The position numbers were made by a program, and so were the translations under genes. Shown one piece after another: positions 35,504-44,179 of a stretch of DNA of 64,000 nucleotides (positions within the stretch are counted from its first letter, which is position 1; the number at the start of each line of letters is the position of its first letter). The DNA is from Burkholderiales bacterium (lineage in GTDB: Bacteria; Pseudomonadota; Gammaproteobacteria; Burkholderiales; Ga0077523). The DNA is taken from assembly GCA_022843925.1 (NCBI GenBank), contig JALHMS010000006.1, positions 143,794-207,793 of the forward strand, read 5' to 3'. The notes beneath the pieces were generated by a model. It was not told the origin of the DNA and did no database searches. It saw only the letters and a list, made by a program, of their open reading frames with translations.

Positions 35504-36628
35504 ATGAAAAAGCTGTCACTGGTCGCCCTGGCGTCTGCGACCGCCCTGTGTTCGGGCGTAGCGGTTGCATCCAGGCTGGGATTGCAGGATCCCGAGACGC
35601 CCATCGCGCGTCAGATCTATTCCCTGCACTCGCTCATTCTCTGGATCTGCGTCGTCATCTTCGTGGCTGTTTTCGGGATGATGTTCTACGCCATCCTGAA
35701 GCATCGGAAATCGGTCGGTCACAAGGCAGCCCAGTTCCACGAGAGCACGACGGTCGAGATCATCTGGACCATCATCCCCTTCGTGATATTGATGGGCATG
35801 GCCTACCCGGCCACCAAGACCGTCATCGACATGAAGGACACCAGCAACCCGGACCTCACGATCAAGGCGACGGGCTACCAGTGGAAGTGGGGTTACGAGT
35901 ACGTGAAGGGTGAGGGATCGCTCTCCGGCGTGAGTGACGGCATTGCTCTGCTCTCCAGTCTCGCCACGCCGATGGATCAGATCTACGACCCCAAGGTCCA
36001 GAAGAGCGAGAACTACCTGCTCGAGGTCGACACCGAGATGGTGGTGCCGATCAACAAGAAGATCCGCATCCTCACCACCGCCAACGACGTCATCCACGCC
36101 TTCTGGGTGCCGGCGTTCGGTGTGAAGCAGGATGCCATCCCCGGCTTCATCCGCGACACCTGGTTCAAGGTGGAGAAGCCCGGCATTTATCGCGGCCAGT
36201 GCGCCGAACTGTGCGGCAAGGAACACGGGTTCATGCCGATCGTCGTCCGGGCGGTGGAAGAGGACGAATTCAAGGCCTGGGCAGAGAAGCGCAAGGCGGC
36301 GACCCCGGCGGCGGCCGAGGCCGCACCGGCAGTGCAGGTGGCTGCGGTCGATGCCGCCGCCACCGCACCGGCGGCCGCTGCGGGCCCGGTCGACGGCAAG
36401 AAGACCTACGACGGTCTCTGCGCCGCCTGTCACGGCATGGGGATCGCCGGGGCTCCGAAGGTCGGAGACAAGGCCGCCTGGTCGACACGGATCGCCCAAG
36501 GTCCGGCGACGCTCGCGAAGCACGCGATCGAGGGTATCCGCGCGATGCCGGCCAAGGGCGGCAACCCGGCGCTGTCCGATGCCGAAGTCACGGCAGCGGT
36601 GGAACACATGGTGGGCTTGTCCAAGTAG
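35504..36628 (+). CDS. coxB: Cytochrome c oxidase subunit II with C-terminal cytochrome c domain
   Basis: 374 residues. Signal peptide, two transmembrane helices (about 40-65 and 85-105), the CuA cupredoxin domain with ligands in HAFWVPAFGVKQDAIPG and CAELCGKEHGFMP (two cysteines, two histidines, methionine), an Ala/Pro linker, and a fused c-type heme domain with CAACHG (about 308) and axial Met near AMPAKGG. Such caa3-like subunits receive electrons through their own heme. Next to coxA in the usual order. Confidence 0.96.
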   Translation: MKKLSLVALASATALCSGVAVASRLGLQDPETPIARQIYSLHSLILWICVVIFVAVFGMMFYAILKHRKSVGHKAAQFHESTTVEIIWTIIPFVILMGMAYPATKTVIDMKDTSNPDLTIKATGYQWKWGYEYVKGEGSLSGVSDGIALLSSLATPMDQIYDPKVQKSENYLLEVDTEMVVPINKKIRILTTANDVIHAFWVPAFGVKQDAIPGFIRDTWFKVEKPGIYRGQCAELCGKEHGFMPIVVRAVEEDEFKAWAEKRKAATPAAAEAAPAVQVAAVDAAATAPAAAAGPVDGKKTYDGLCAACHGMGIAGAPKVGDKAAWSTRIAQGPATLAKHAIEGIRAMPAKGGNPALSDAEVTAAVEHMVGLSK

Positions 36629-36678
36629 GACAGGCGCGCGTTACAGGCAACTCGGAAACACGAAGCAGGAGAGCGAGC

Positions 36679-38265
36679 ATGGAAGCCGTTCACGGACACG
36701 ATCACGCGCACGACCACGATCACCATCATCCGACCGGCGTCACGCGCTGGCTGACGACGACGAACCACAAGGACATCGGGACGATGTACCTGTGGTTCAG
36801 CTTCGCGATGTTCATCTCCGGCGGTCTGCTGGCGCTGGGCATCCGCGCGGAACTGTTCCAGCCGGGCCTGCAGTTGTGGCGGCCGGAATTCTTCAACCAG
36901 CTCACCACGATGCACGGCCTCATGATGGTCTTCGGCGCGATCATGCCGGCCTTCGTGGGCTTCGCGAACTGGCAGATCCCGCTGATGATCGGCGCGTCAG
37001 ACATGGCCTTCGCGCGGATGAACAACTTCAGCTTCTGGCTGCTGCCCCCCGCGGCGCTGCTGCTGATGGCGTCGTTCCTGGTGCCCGGCGGCGCCACCGG
37101 TGCCGGGTGGACGCTGTACGCACCGCTCTCCGTCCAGCAGGGCATGGGGATGGACCTCGCGATCTTCGCGATCCACATCATGGGCGCGTCGTCGATCATG
37201 GGGTCGATCAACATCATCACGACGATCCTGAACATGCGCGCGCCAGGCATGACGCTGATGAAGATGCCGTTGTTCGTCTGGACGTGGTTGATCACCGCCT
37301 ACCTGCTGATCGCCGTGATGCCGGTGCTCGCCGGTGCCGTGACGATGCTTCTCACGGACCGTCACTTCGGGACCAACTTCTTCAACGCTGCCGGCGGTGG
37401 GGACCCCGTGCTGTATCAGCACGTGTTCTGGTTCTTCGGTCACCCCGAGGTCTACATCATGATCCTGCCGGCGTTCGGGATCGTCTCGCAGATCATCCCG
37501 GCCTTCGCCCGCAAGCCGCTGTTCGGCTATTCCTCGATGGTGTACGCGACGGCGTCCATCGCCATCCTCTCGTTCATCGTCTGGGCGCACCACATGTTCG
37601 TGACGGGCATGCCGGCCGCCGGCCAGCTGTTCTTCATGTACGCGACGATGCTGATCGCGGTGCCCACCGGCGTGAAGGTGTTCAACTGGGTCGCGACGAT
37701 GTGGAAGGGTTCGATGACCTTCGAGACCCCGATGCTCTTCTCGGTCGGTTTCCTCTTCGTGTTCACGATGGGTGGATTCACCGGTCTGATCCTCGCGGTG
37801 ACCCCGGTTGACATCCAGCTCCAGGACACCTACTACGTGGTGGCGCACTTCCACTACGTGCTGGTCGCCGGTTCCCTGTTCGCGCTGTTCGCCGGCACGT
37901 ACTTCTGGCTGCCGAAGTGGACCGGCAACATGTACAGCGAAACGCTCGGCAAGCTGCACTTCTGGTGCTCGATGATCTTCTTCAACATCACGTTCTTCGT
38001 GATGCACTTCCTTGGCCTCGCCGGGATGCCGCGCCGGATCCCCGACTACTCCCAGCAGTTCGCGGACTTCAACATGATCGCCTCAATCGGAGCGTTCGGT
38101 TTCGGTCTCAGCCAGCTCATCTTCCTGGCCGCCGTCGTGAAGTGCATCCGCGGTGGCGAGAAGGCTCCGGCGAATCCGTGGGAAGGCGCAGACACGCTGG
38201 AATGGACGCACCTGCCGTCCCCGGCGCCGTACCACAGCTTCGAGACCCCGCCGGTCGTGAAGTGA
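36679..38265 (+). CDS. coxA: Cytochrome c oxidase subunit I
   Basis: Catalytic heme-copper subunit, 528 residues, 12 transmembrane helices. Heme a ligand in TTMHGLMMVFG, CuB ligand and Tyr crosslink in FFGHPEVYIMILP (the PEV glutamate marks an A1-type proton path), further CuB histidines in WAHHMF, and heme ligands in VAHFHYVLVAG. The N-terminus is His/Asp-rich (HGHDHAHDHDHHHP), as in other betaproteobacterial CtaD. GGAGAGCGAGC precedes ATG 36679. Confidence 0.97.
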   Translation: MEAVHGHDHAHDHDHHHPTGVTRWLTTTNHKDIGTMYLWFSFAMFISGGLLALGIRAELFQPGLQLWRPEFFNQLTTMHGLMMVFGAIMPAFVGFANWQIPLMIGASDMAFARMNNFSFWLLPPAALLLMASFLVPGGATGAGWTLYAPLSVQQGMGMDLAIFAIHIMGASSIMGSINIITTILNMRAPGMTLMKMPLFVWTWLITAYLLIAVMPVLAGAVTMLLTDRHFGTNFFNAAGGGDPVLYQHVFWFFGHPEVYIMILPAFGIVSQIIPAFARKPLFGYSSMVYATASIAILSFIVWAHHMFVTGMPAAGQLFFMYATMLIAVPTGVKVFNWVATMWKGSMTFETPMLFSVGFLFVFTMGGFTGLILAVTPVDIQLQDTYYVVAHFHYVLVAGSLFALFAGTYFWLPKWTGNMYSETLGKLHFWCSMIFFNITFFVMHFLGLAGMPRRIPDYSQQFADFNMIASIGAFGFGLSQLIFLAAVVKCIRGGEKAPANPWEGADTLEWTHLPSPAPYHSFETPPVVK

Positions 38266-38296
38266 TCGACGAGTTCCGGTCGACGCGGCTTCGGGC

Positions 38297-38413
38297 ATGA
38301 AGGCACAGGGCGATACGCGCGGCAACGGTACGACGAAGACACTCGTCGTGCTGGTCTCCGTGGTCGCCCTGTTCTTCTTCGGCATCATCGTCAAACGGAT
38401 GCTCGTCGATTGA
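38297..38413 (+). CDS. 38-residue cytochrome oxidase small assembly protein
   Basis: Single-pass membrane peptide: polar N-terminus (MKAQGDTRGNGTTK), one hydrophobic helix (LVVLVSVVALFFFGIIV), then KRMLVD. It sits between coxA and ctaG, and its stop codon overlaps the ctaG TTG start (TTGA). Betaproteobacterial cox clusters carry a peptide of this size and position, annotated as a small assembly protein, so I take it as real despite its length. Function unproven. Confidence 0.82.
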   Translation: MKAQGDTRGNGTTKTLVVLVSVVALFFFGIIVKRMLVD

Positions 38414-38964
38414 TCACCGACAACCGCCGCACCTTCTCCAAGCTGCTCGTGATCGCCGTGGCCATGTTCGGCTTCGGGTTCGCGCTTGTCCCGTTCTACA
38501 AGAAGATCTGCGAGGTCACGGGCATCAACGACCTCCAGAAGGCCGATGTGGTCGAGAACACCCAGGTCGACACGAGCCGCACGCTCGTCCTGGAGCTCGA
38601 TGCCAACACCCGCAACGAGCTGCCGTGGAAGTTCCGGGCGATGGAGAGCAGCGTCCGCGTCCACCCGGGGCAACTGGTGCAGGTGATGTTCGAGGTGCGC
38701 AACGATTCCGACGCCGCGGTGACCGGGCAGGCGATTCCGTCGTACGGACCTCAGGTGGCCGGTCAGTATTTCCGCAAGCTAGATTGCTTCTGTTTCTCGA
38801 CGCAGGAACTGAAGGCTCGTGAAGTCCGAAGAATGCCGGTGGTGTTCGTGATCCATCCTGATCTTCCAAAGGATGTGAACACGGTCACTCTTTCCTACAC
38901 CTTCTTCCGCGTAGAAGGCACGCGCACCGGCGCAGTGCCCACCGCGGGTCGGCCACCCGTCTGA
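38410..38964 (+). CDS. ctaG: Cytochrome c oxidase assembly protein CtaG/Cox11
   Basis: Copper chaperone that builds the CuB centre. 184 residues from TTG 38410. One N-terminal membrane helix (KLLVIAVAMFGFGFALVPFY), then a periplasmic Ig-like domain with the copper motif LDCFCFSTQ (about 121-129) and MPVVFVIHPDLP. TTG start inferred from the TTGA overlap; no ATG is available before the membrane helix. Confidence 0.95.
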   Translation: MITDNRRTFSKLLVIAVAMFGFGFALVPFYKKICEVTGINDLQKADVVENTQVDTSRTLVLELDANTRNELPWKFRAMESSVRVHPGQLVQVMFEVRNDSDAAVTGQAIPSYGPQVAGQYFRKLDCFCFSTQELKAREVRRMPVVFVIHPDLPKDVNTVTLSYTFFRVEGTRTGAVPTAGRPPV

Positions 38965-39017
38965 TCCAGACGGCGAGCCGGCAACAGAACCTAGTGATTT
39001 CGAAGGGGAGCACGACG

Positions 39018-39866
39018 ATGCAGCACGCACAACCCTATTACGTTCCAAGCCCGTCCTACTGGCCGATCATTGGCTCGATCGCCCTGCTGTTCATGGGTTT
39101 CGGTGCCGCCTTCGTGATGAACGATGTCGAAGCCGGGCCGTGGGTGCTCGTGATCGGCCTTGCCATCCTGTTCTGGATGATGTTCGGCTGGTTTGGAACG
39201 GTGGCCCGCGAGAGCGAAGCCGGGAGATACGGCCCCCAGGAGGACATCTCGTTCCGCTGGAGCATGAGCTGGTTCATCTTCTCGGAAGTGATGTTCTTCG
39301 CCGCCTTCTTCGGTGCGCTGTTCTACATGCGCGTGCTGTCGGTGCCCGATCTCGGGAGCGGCGCCACCGGCGAGTACCTCTGGTCGAACTTCAAGGCGGG
39401 ATGGCCGGTGGCGGGCCCCGGCATCGAGGACACGTTCAGGCCGATGGGTGCATGGGGACTCCCGGCCCTCAACACCGCCCTGCTGCTGACCTCGGGTGTC
39501 ACGGTGACGTGGGCGCACTGGGCGCTGAAAGTGGGGAACCGGTTCCAGCTGAACCTCGGTCTGTTCCTGACGATCGCACTGGGTGTGCTGTTCCTCTTCT
39601 GCCAAGCCTACGAGTACGCCGAGGCTTTCCACGAGTACAACCTGACGCTGAAGATGGGCGCCTATGGCGCGAGCTTCTTCATGCTCACCGGGTTCCACGG
39701 TTTTCACGTGACGATCGGTACCATCATGCTGATCGTGATCCTGTTCCGCTGTCTGGCGGGCCATTTCAAGCCCGAACACCACTTCGCGTTCGAAGCCGTC
39801 TCGTGGTACTGGCACTTCGTCGACGTGGTCTGGCTGATGCTTTTCGTGCTCGTCTACTGGCTCTGA
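39018..39866 (+). CDS. coxC: Cytochrome c oxidase subunit III
   Basis: 282 residues, seven hydrophobic helices. Typical openings AQPYYVPSPSYWPIIGSIALL and conserved WFIFSEVMFFAAFFGALFY, HEYNLTLKMGAYGASFFMLTGFHGFHV and WYWHFVDVVWLMLF. AAGGGGAGCACGACG precedes ATG 39018. It is the last structural subunit gene; a terminator follows. Confidence 0.96.
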   Translation: MQHAQPYYVPSPSYWPIIGSIALLFMGFGAAFVMNDVEAGPWVLVIGLAILFWMMFGWFGTVARESEAGRYGPQEDISFRWSMSWFIFSEVMFFAAFFGALFYMRVLSVPDLGSGATGEYLWSNFKAGWPVAGPGIEDTFRPMGAWGLPALNTALLLTSGVTVTWAHWALKVGNRFQLNLGLFLTIALGVLFLFCQAYEYAEAFHEYNLTLKMGAYGASFFMLTGFHGFHVTIGTIMLIVILFRCLAGHFKPEHHFAFEAVSWYWHFVDVVWLMLFVLVYWL

Positions 39867-39941
39867 GACTGGTAACGGGACCGATAAAGGAGGAGGAGTC
39901 GGTCACAAAGCGCAGCTTCCTATGAGTCGCTGCCGTGAATT

Positions 39942-39973
39942 TCGCCGCGCTGGAGGGTGCGGCGATTTTTTTT
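39942..39973 (+). terminator. Intrinsic terminator after coxC
   Basis: TCGCCGC (39942-39948) pairs with GCGGCGA (39959-39965) across a 10-base loop, followed by eight T residues (39966-39973). Confidence 0.8.
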
Positions 39974-40032
39974 GCCCGTCCTTTTCGCGATCGGTTGCCG
40001 CGATCGGTCAACGACCCGGCGAGTAGGCTGTC

Positions 40033-40230
40033 TCAGGCGACGCGACCCGGGATCAATCCGAACCAGTAGCCGCCCATCAGCATCAGAAAAAGAACGATGG
40101 AGAGGCCCACCCGTACCGTGAGGGCCTTGACGGTGCGATCCGTTCCGCCCTTGTCCCGCATCAGAAAGAACAAAGCGGAGCCCATGCTGGCGACGATGAC
40201 GACGAGAAAGGCGACGATGAAAATCTTCAT
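40033..40230 (-). CDS. Twin-transmembrane protein (DUF2909)
   Basis: 65 residues, two helices: IFIVAFLVVIVASMGSALFFL and LSIVLFLMLMGGYWFGLI, joined by RDKGGTDRTVKALTVRVG. The family occurs on the opposite strand between coxC and surf1 in many betaproteobacteria, as here. Probably connected with oxidase assembly. ATG 40230. Confidence 0.85.
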   Translation of the reverse strand: MKIFIVAFLVVIVASMGSALFFLMRDKGGTDRTVKALTVRVGLSIVLFLMLMGGYWFGLIPGRVA

Positions 40231-40326
40231 GGATGCGTCCGTGGTGGAGCGGTTGAGTGTAGCCCATGGGCCCTCCAGCGAAGGGCCGGTGCAAGGTGAC
40301 GCCATTTTCCGGCGTGGGTTCCCGGG

Positions 40327-41025
40327 ATGAAGTCTCCCTTGCGTTCGTTCGTGCTGTGGGGACTCACGCTGACCGGGCTGGCGGTCACCGGATCCGCTGC
40401 CGTATGGCAGTTCCAGCGCGGGCAGGAGCGGGATCGTGTGGCGGACGAGGCCCAGGCAGCCGCGCTTGCGTCCCCCATCGTGATCGGCGCAGCGCGGCTG
40501 GAGGAACCCCAGGTCCGCTATCGCCGAGTGGTGGCGCGCGGGCAGTTCATCGGCGCGGACACCGTGCTGCTCGACAACCAGAGTCGCGGTCCGCAGACGG
40601 GCTATGTCGTGTTCACGCCGCTCCGACTCGCGGACGGAGGACACGTCGTGGTGAAGCGGGGATGGATCGCGGGATCCCCCGATCGGTCCAAGCTGCCGTT
40701 GATCAGCACGCCGGAGGGCATCGTCGAGATCGAGGGCGTTGCGCTGCCGCCGAACCGCCGGTTCCTCGAACTGTCTGCCGACCAGTTGAGCAAGACCGTG
40801 TGGCAGAACGTCACGGTCGAGCGCTTCGCCGCGCGCTTCGGTCTGGATTTCCAGCCTTTGATCCTCGAGCAGCACGGCACGCTCGCCGACGGCCTGACGC
40901 GCGATTGGCAGCCGCCGTCCAGCGGCTCGGCCAAGAACTACGGTTATGCATTCCAGTGGGCCGCGATGTTTCTCCTCATCCTTGGATACCATGTCTACAT
41001 CCGCCTCCGGCGTCAGCCAGACTAG
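40327..41025 (+). CDS. SURF1-family oxidase assembly protein
   Basis: 232 residues. N- and C-terminal transmembrane helices (about 8-27 and 208-225) bracket a periplasmic domain with the SURF1 motifs WQFQRGQERD, YRRVVARGQF, LLDNQSRGPQTGYVVFTPLRL, VVKRGWIAG and KNYGYAFQWAAM. Involved in delivering heme a to subunit I. It overlaps the next gene by 35 bases. Confidence 0.95.
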   Translation: MKSPLRSFVLWGLTLTGLAVTGSAAVWQFQRGQERDRVADEAQAAALASPIVIGAARLEEPQVRYRRVVARGQFIGADTVLLDNQSRGPQTGYVVFTPLRLADGGHVVVKRGWIAGSPDRSKLPLISTPEGIVEIEGVALPPNRRFLELSADQLSKTVWQNVTVERFAARFGLDFQPLILEQHGTLADGLTRDWQPPSSGSAKNYGYAFQWAAMFLLILGYHVYIRLRRQPD

Positions 41026-41581
41026 TGCCCGGCTCAAGCTGCTCTTCCTCGCGTTGGTCTGCGCGGCCCCGGTCATCGGTTCCTACCTGCTGTACTACGC
41101 AGCGCCACCAGAGGGCAGCAAGAAGAACTACGGCGAGTTGATTCCACAGGTGGCCATCGCGGCGCTGGCGCCGCAGCCGGGGGTGCCCGTTCCCGCGGAT
41201 CTCGCTCCCGTGGCAGGCAAATGGTTGCTGGTCATGGTCGATTCCGGGGGCTGTGGCGATGGTTGTACGAAGAAGCTCTGGCAGATCCGCCAGCTCCGCC
41301 TGACCCAGGGCAAGGAGATGGACCGCATCGTGCGCGTCTGGCTGGTCGACGACGACAAGGTGCCGGGCGAGGCACTGCGCGCGGAGTACAACGGCACCGT
41401 GATCCTCCCGAGGGCTCGGTTTCCGGAGTTGTCGCAACTGCCGGCGACCGGAACGCCGAGGGACCATCTGTATGTGATCGATCCGATCGGCAATCTGATG
41501 ATGCGGTTTCCCGCCGCCCCCGATCTGAATCGCGTGAAGAAGGATCTCGTGCATCTTCTGAAGGTCTCGCGAATAGGCTAG
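40991..41581 (+). CDS. Cytochrome oxidase-associated membrane protein, Sco/thioredoxin-like
   Basis: 196 residues from ATG 40991. One membrane helix (LLFLALVCAAPVIGSYLLYY), then a thioredoxin-like domain with a CxxxC pair (GGCGDGCTKKLW, about 88-92) as in Sco-type proteins, and DHLYVIDPIGNLMMRFP. It is regularly found between surf1 and ctaA/ctaB in betaproteobacteria. A redox or copper role is suggested by the cysteine pair but not demonstrated. Confidence 0.82.
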   Translation: MSTSASGVSQTSARLKLLFLALVCAAPVIGSYLLYYAAPPEGSKKNYGELIPQVAIAALAPQPGVPVPADLAPVAGKWLLVMVDSGGCGDGCTKKLWQIRQLRLTQGKEMDRIVRVWLVDDDKVPGEALRAEYNGTVILPRARFPELSQLPATGTPRDHLYVIDPIGNLMMRFPAAPDLNRVKKDLVHLLKVSRIG

Positions 41582-41630
41582 GGCCGCTGCCACGAACGTT
41601 CGCCAAGGCGTGGGGTTTCGCGGGTCCCGG

Positions 41631-41639
41631 TGCTAGAAT
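41631..41639 (+). promoter_or_regulatory. Possible extended -10 for ctaB-sco
   Basis: TGCTAGAAT (41631-41639) is a good extended -10, 40 bases before the ctaB ATG, without a clear -35. Confidence 0.35.
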
Positions 41640-41678
41640 CCCCGCGCCTTTCGCATTGCCCAGAATCCGGAGATCTCC

Positions 41679-42572
41679 ATGGCGACCAGCCTGTCGTTGC
41701 CGCACAAGGGCTCGTCCCTCCAGCAGTTCTACCAACTCACGAAACCTCGCGTCGTGTCGCTCATCGTCTTCACTGCGGTGATCGGGATGTACCTCGCGAC
41801 GCCCGGATGGGTCCCGCTGCAACCGCTGCTCGGCGCGACGATCGGCATTGCTCTCGTTGCCGGCGCCGCGGCGGTGATCAACTGCCTGGTCGAGCAGAAG
41901 CTCGATGCGCTGATGGCCAGAACCCGCGCACGACCGCTGCCGATGGGGCAGCTCACGTCGGCCCAGGCACTCGGCTTTGCGATGGTGATCGGTGGGATCG
42001 GCCTCTGGATCCTGCACGCCTTCGTGAACCCGCTCACCATGTGGCTGACGCTTGCGACGTTCGTCGGCTATGCGGTCATCTACACGGTGCTGCTGAAGCC
42101 CGCGACGCCCCAGAACATCGTGATCGGCGGAGCCTCCGGCGCGATGCCGCCGGTGCTGGGTTGGGCTGCCGTCACCGGCCATGTCGGATTCGAGGCGCTG
42201 CTGCTCTTCCTGATCATCTTCGCGTGGACCCCGCCGCACTTCTGGGCGCTCGCACTCTATCGCCGCAAGGAGTACGCGAAGGCCGGCCTTCCGATGCTGC
42301 CGGTCACGCACGGCGAAGAGTTCACCCGACTGCACGTGCTCCTCTACACGATCATTCTCGTGGCCGTGACGTTGTTGCCGTTCGCCACCCGGATGTCCGG
42401 TCTCATCTATCTCGTGGGCGCGATCGGGCTCGGCGGTGTGTTCCTCCACTACGCCTGGGCCATCTATCGGAAGTACTCCGATGCGCTCGCCCAGAAGACC
42501 TTCCGCTACTCGATCGTCTACCTCACCGCGTTGTTCGCGGTTCTGCTGGTCGATCACTACATCCCGCTGTGA
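41679..42572 (+). CDS. ctaB: Protoheme IX farnesyltransferase (heme O synthase)
   Basis: UbiA-family membrane prenyltransferase that makes heme O from heme B. 297 residues, about eight helices. Prenyl-diphosphate motifs [21 protein letters not shown] (about 68-88) and [17 protein letters not shown]. In relatives the heme A synthase gene ctaA lies just upstream; here ctaB directly follows the Sco-like gene with only 97 bases between. Its stop overlaps the GTG of the next gene. Confidence 0.95.
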   Translation: MATSLSLPHKGSSLQQFYQLTKPRVVSLIVFTAVIGMYLATPGWVPLQPLLGATIGIALVAGAAAVINCLVEQKLDALMARTRARPLPMGQLTSAQALGFAMVIGGIGLWILHAFVNPLTMWLTLATFVGYAVIYTVLLKPATPQNIVIGGASGAMPPVLGWAAVTGHVGFEALLLFLIIFAWTPPHFWALALYRRKEYAKAGLPMLPVTHGEEFTRLHVLLYTIILVAVTLLPFATRMSGLIYLVGAIGLGGVFLHYAWAIYRKYSDALAQKTFRYSIVYLTALFAVLLVDHYIPL

Positions 42573-43177
42573 CCGCCGCGAGGTCCGGTCTGCTCCGGAC
42601 GCTGGCAATCTGGTTCTCGACGGTGCTGTTCGTCGCCGCATGCTCGTCGGGATCCGGTCCATCGTTCGAGGCGACCGACATCACCGGCGCAGACTTCGGA
42701 CGCAGGTTGGATCTCACGGGGCACGACGGCAGGCCGAGGTCCCTCGCGGACTTCCAGGGTCGTGCGGTCGTGGTGTTCTTCGGATTCACGCATTGCCCGG
42801 ATGTCTGCCCGACGACGCTCGCCAAGCTCGCCGGAGTGATCAAGGCGATGGGCCCCCAGGGCGATCAGGTCCAGGTGCTGCTGGTGACCGTGGATCCCGA
42901 GCGCGACACGCCGGAAGCTCTGCAGCCATACGTGACCGCCTTCCATCCCGGCTTCCTCGGGCTCACCGGCACGGTCGATCAAGTGGCGGCCGTCGCCAAG
43001 GAGTTCCGCGTCGTGGCCGAGAAGCAGAAGGGTGCCACGCCCGAGACCTACACCGTCGATCACTCGGCGGGCATCTACATCTTCGATCCGAAGGGTCGCC
43101 TGCGGCTCTTCGTCGCCGGCAACCAACCGGCGTCCGTGATCCAGCACGACCTCGAACTGCTGCTCTCCGGGGTCTGA
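42569..43177 (+). CDS. SCO1/SenC-family copper chaperone
   Basis: 202 residues from GTG 42569 (GTGA overlap with ctaB). Lipoprotein-type N-terminus ([10 protein letters not shown], Cys about 25), thioredoxin fold with copper-binding [14 protein letters not shown] (about 72-85) and the third ligand histidine in [13 protein letters not shown]. Delivers copper to the CuA site of subunit II. Last gene of the cox cluster. Confidence 0.94.
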   Translation: MTAARSGLLRTLAIWFSTVLFVAACSSGSGPSFEATDITGADFGRRLDLTGHDGRPRSLADFQGRAVVVFFGFTHCPDVCPTTLAKLAGVIKAMGPQGDQVQVLLVTVDPERDTPEALQPYVTAFHPGFLGLTGTVDQVAAVAKEFRVVAEKQKGATPETYTVDHSAGIYIFDPKGRLRLFVAGNQPASVIQHDLELLLSGV

Positions 43178-43206
43178 AAAAGAAACGCCCCGGGGTCTCC
43201 GGGGCG
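43177..43206 (-). terminator. Terminator of rpoH (possibly bidirectional)
   Basis: CGCCCCGG (43186-43193) pairs perfectly with CCGGGGCG (43199-43206). Read leftward, the hairpin is followed by TTTCTTTTT (43185-43177), so it terminates the rpoH message. The A/T tract overlaps the stop codon of the convergent sco gene. Confidence 0.85.
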
Positions 43207-43234
43207 CTCTGCCATCGGGATTGCCCGATCCGGG

Positions 43235-44089
43235 TCAGGCAGCTTCGGACATCGCGTTACGCAGCTTCTTCATCGCCTGCACCTCGATCTGGCGGATCCG
43301 CTCTGCCGAAACACCGAACTCGCCGGCCAGGTCGTGCAGCGTGGCACCACCCTCCTCGCGCAGCCAGCGCGCTTCGATGATTCTGCGGCTCCGCGCATCG
43401 AGATTGGCGAGCGCGGTGGCCAGACCTTCGGTACGCAGATGCTCGGTCTCAGCGTGCTGGAGTATCAGCCCGGGTTCGTCATCGTGGTTCGAGAGATACG
43501 CGATCGGGCTGTAGGCGTCCTCGTCGTCCTCCGACGGCTCCAGGGCCACGTCGCCGCCGCCCAGGCGGGTTTCCATCTCGACGACCTCCTCGGGCTTCAC
43601 CCGGAGATGTTCGGCCATCGCGTTCACCTCCGTTGGCGACAGTGTCGACAGACCTGTCTTCATGCTGCGAAGGTTGAAGAACAGCTTGCGCTGGGCCTTC
43701 GTCGTCGCGATCTTCACGATGCGCCAGTTGCGGAGGATGTACTCGTGGATCTCGGCGCGGATCCAGTGGATCGCGAACGATACGAGGCGCACGCCGCGTT
43801 CGGGGTCGAATCGCTTCACCGCCTTCATCAGGCCGATGTTGCCTTCCTGGATGAGGTCTGCCTGTGGCAGGCCATAGCCGAGATACCCCCGGGCGACGGC
43901 AACCACGAGGCGCAGATGCGACATCACGAGTTGCCGGGCAGCTTCGAGATCCTGCTCGTCACGCAACTGGCGACCGAGGCGCACCTCCTCCTCCTGCGTG
44001 AGAAGCGGGAAGCGGTTCACCGCCTGGATGTAGCTGTCCAGGGTGGCAACGGAAGGCAGTGCGGCGGAAATGGCCAGGGCGTTCGTCAT
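43235..44089 (-). CDS. rpoH: Heat-shock sigma factor RpoH (sigma-32)
   Basis: 284 residues from ATG 44089, which has AAGGAGG 12 bases upstream; the longer reading from 44134 lies inside the promoter. Regions 2.1-2.4 (QLVMSHLRLVVAVARGYLGYG, DLIQEGNIGLMKAVKRFDP, SFAIHWIRAEIHEYILRNWRIVK), the RpoH box TKAQRKLFFNLRSMK, and region 4.2 (TLHDLAGEFGVSAERIRQIEVQAM). Directs RNA polymerase to heat-shock promoters such as that of hsp20 at 2.4 kb. It follows ftsX in a conserved order but has its own CIRCE-covered promoter. Confidence 0.97.
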   Translation of the reverse strand: MTNALAISAALPSVATLDSYIQAVNRFPLLTQEEEVRLGRQLRDEQDLEAARQLVMSHLRLVVAVARGYLGYGLPQADLIQEGNIGLMKAVKRFDPERGVRLVSFAIHWIRAEIHEYILRNWRIVKIATTKAQRKLFFNLRSMKTGLSTLSPTEVNAMAEHLRVKPEEVVEMETRLGGGDVALEPSEDDEDAYSPIAYLSNHDDEPGLILQHAETEHLRTEGLATALANLDARSRRIIEARWLREEGGATLHDLAGEFGVSAERIRQIEVQAMKKLRNAMSEAA

Positions 44090-44124
44090 GGGGTGCGGTC
44101 CTCCTTGGATGACCTTTCGATCGG

Positions 44125-44154
44125 ATGTTAGCACTCGAAACTTGAGAGTGCCAA
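44125..44154 (-). promoter_or_regulatory. rpoH promoter (extended -10)
   Basis: Reading leftward: TTGGCA (44154-44149), an 18-base spacer ending TGC, and TAACAT (44130-44125). Both boxes resemble the housekeeping consensus, and the TG makes an extended -10. Transcription would begin near 44118, about 29 bases before the ATG. Confidence 0.65.
44128..44154. promoter_or_regulatory. CIRCE operator (HrcA binding site)
   Basis: TTAGCACTC (44128-44136), nine bases, then GAGTGCCAA (44146-44154). The consensus is TTAGCACTC-N9-GAGTGCTAA, so there is a single mismatch. It overlies both promoter boxes of rpoH, so bound HrcA would exclude RNA polymerase. hrcA itself is not in the window. Confidence 0.93.
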
Positions 44155-44179
44155 CGTCTCGGAAGGTTCCAGCGGCCGC

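Noticed and set aside
39922-40026. 34-codon frame after coxC
   Set aside because: It spans the terminator and its T-run and has no conserved features; kept only as a comment on the orphan ribosome-binding site.
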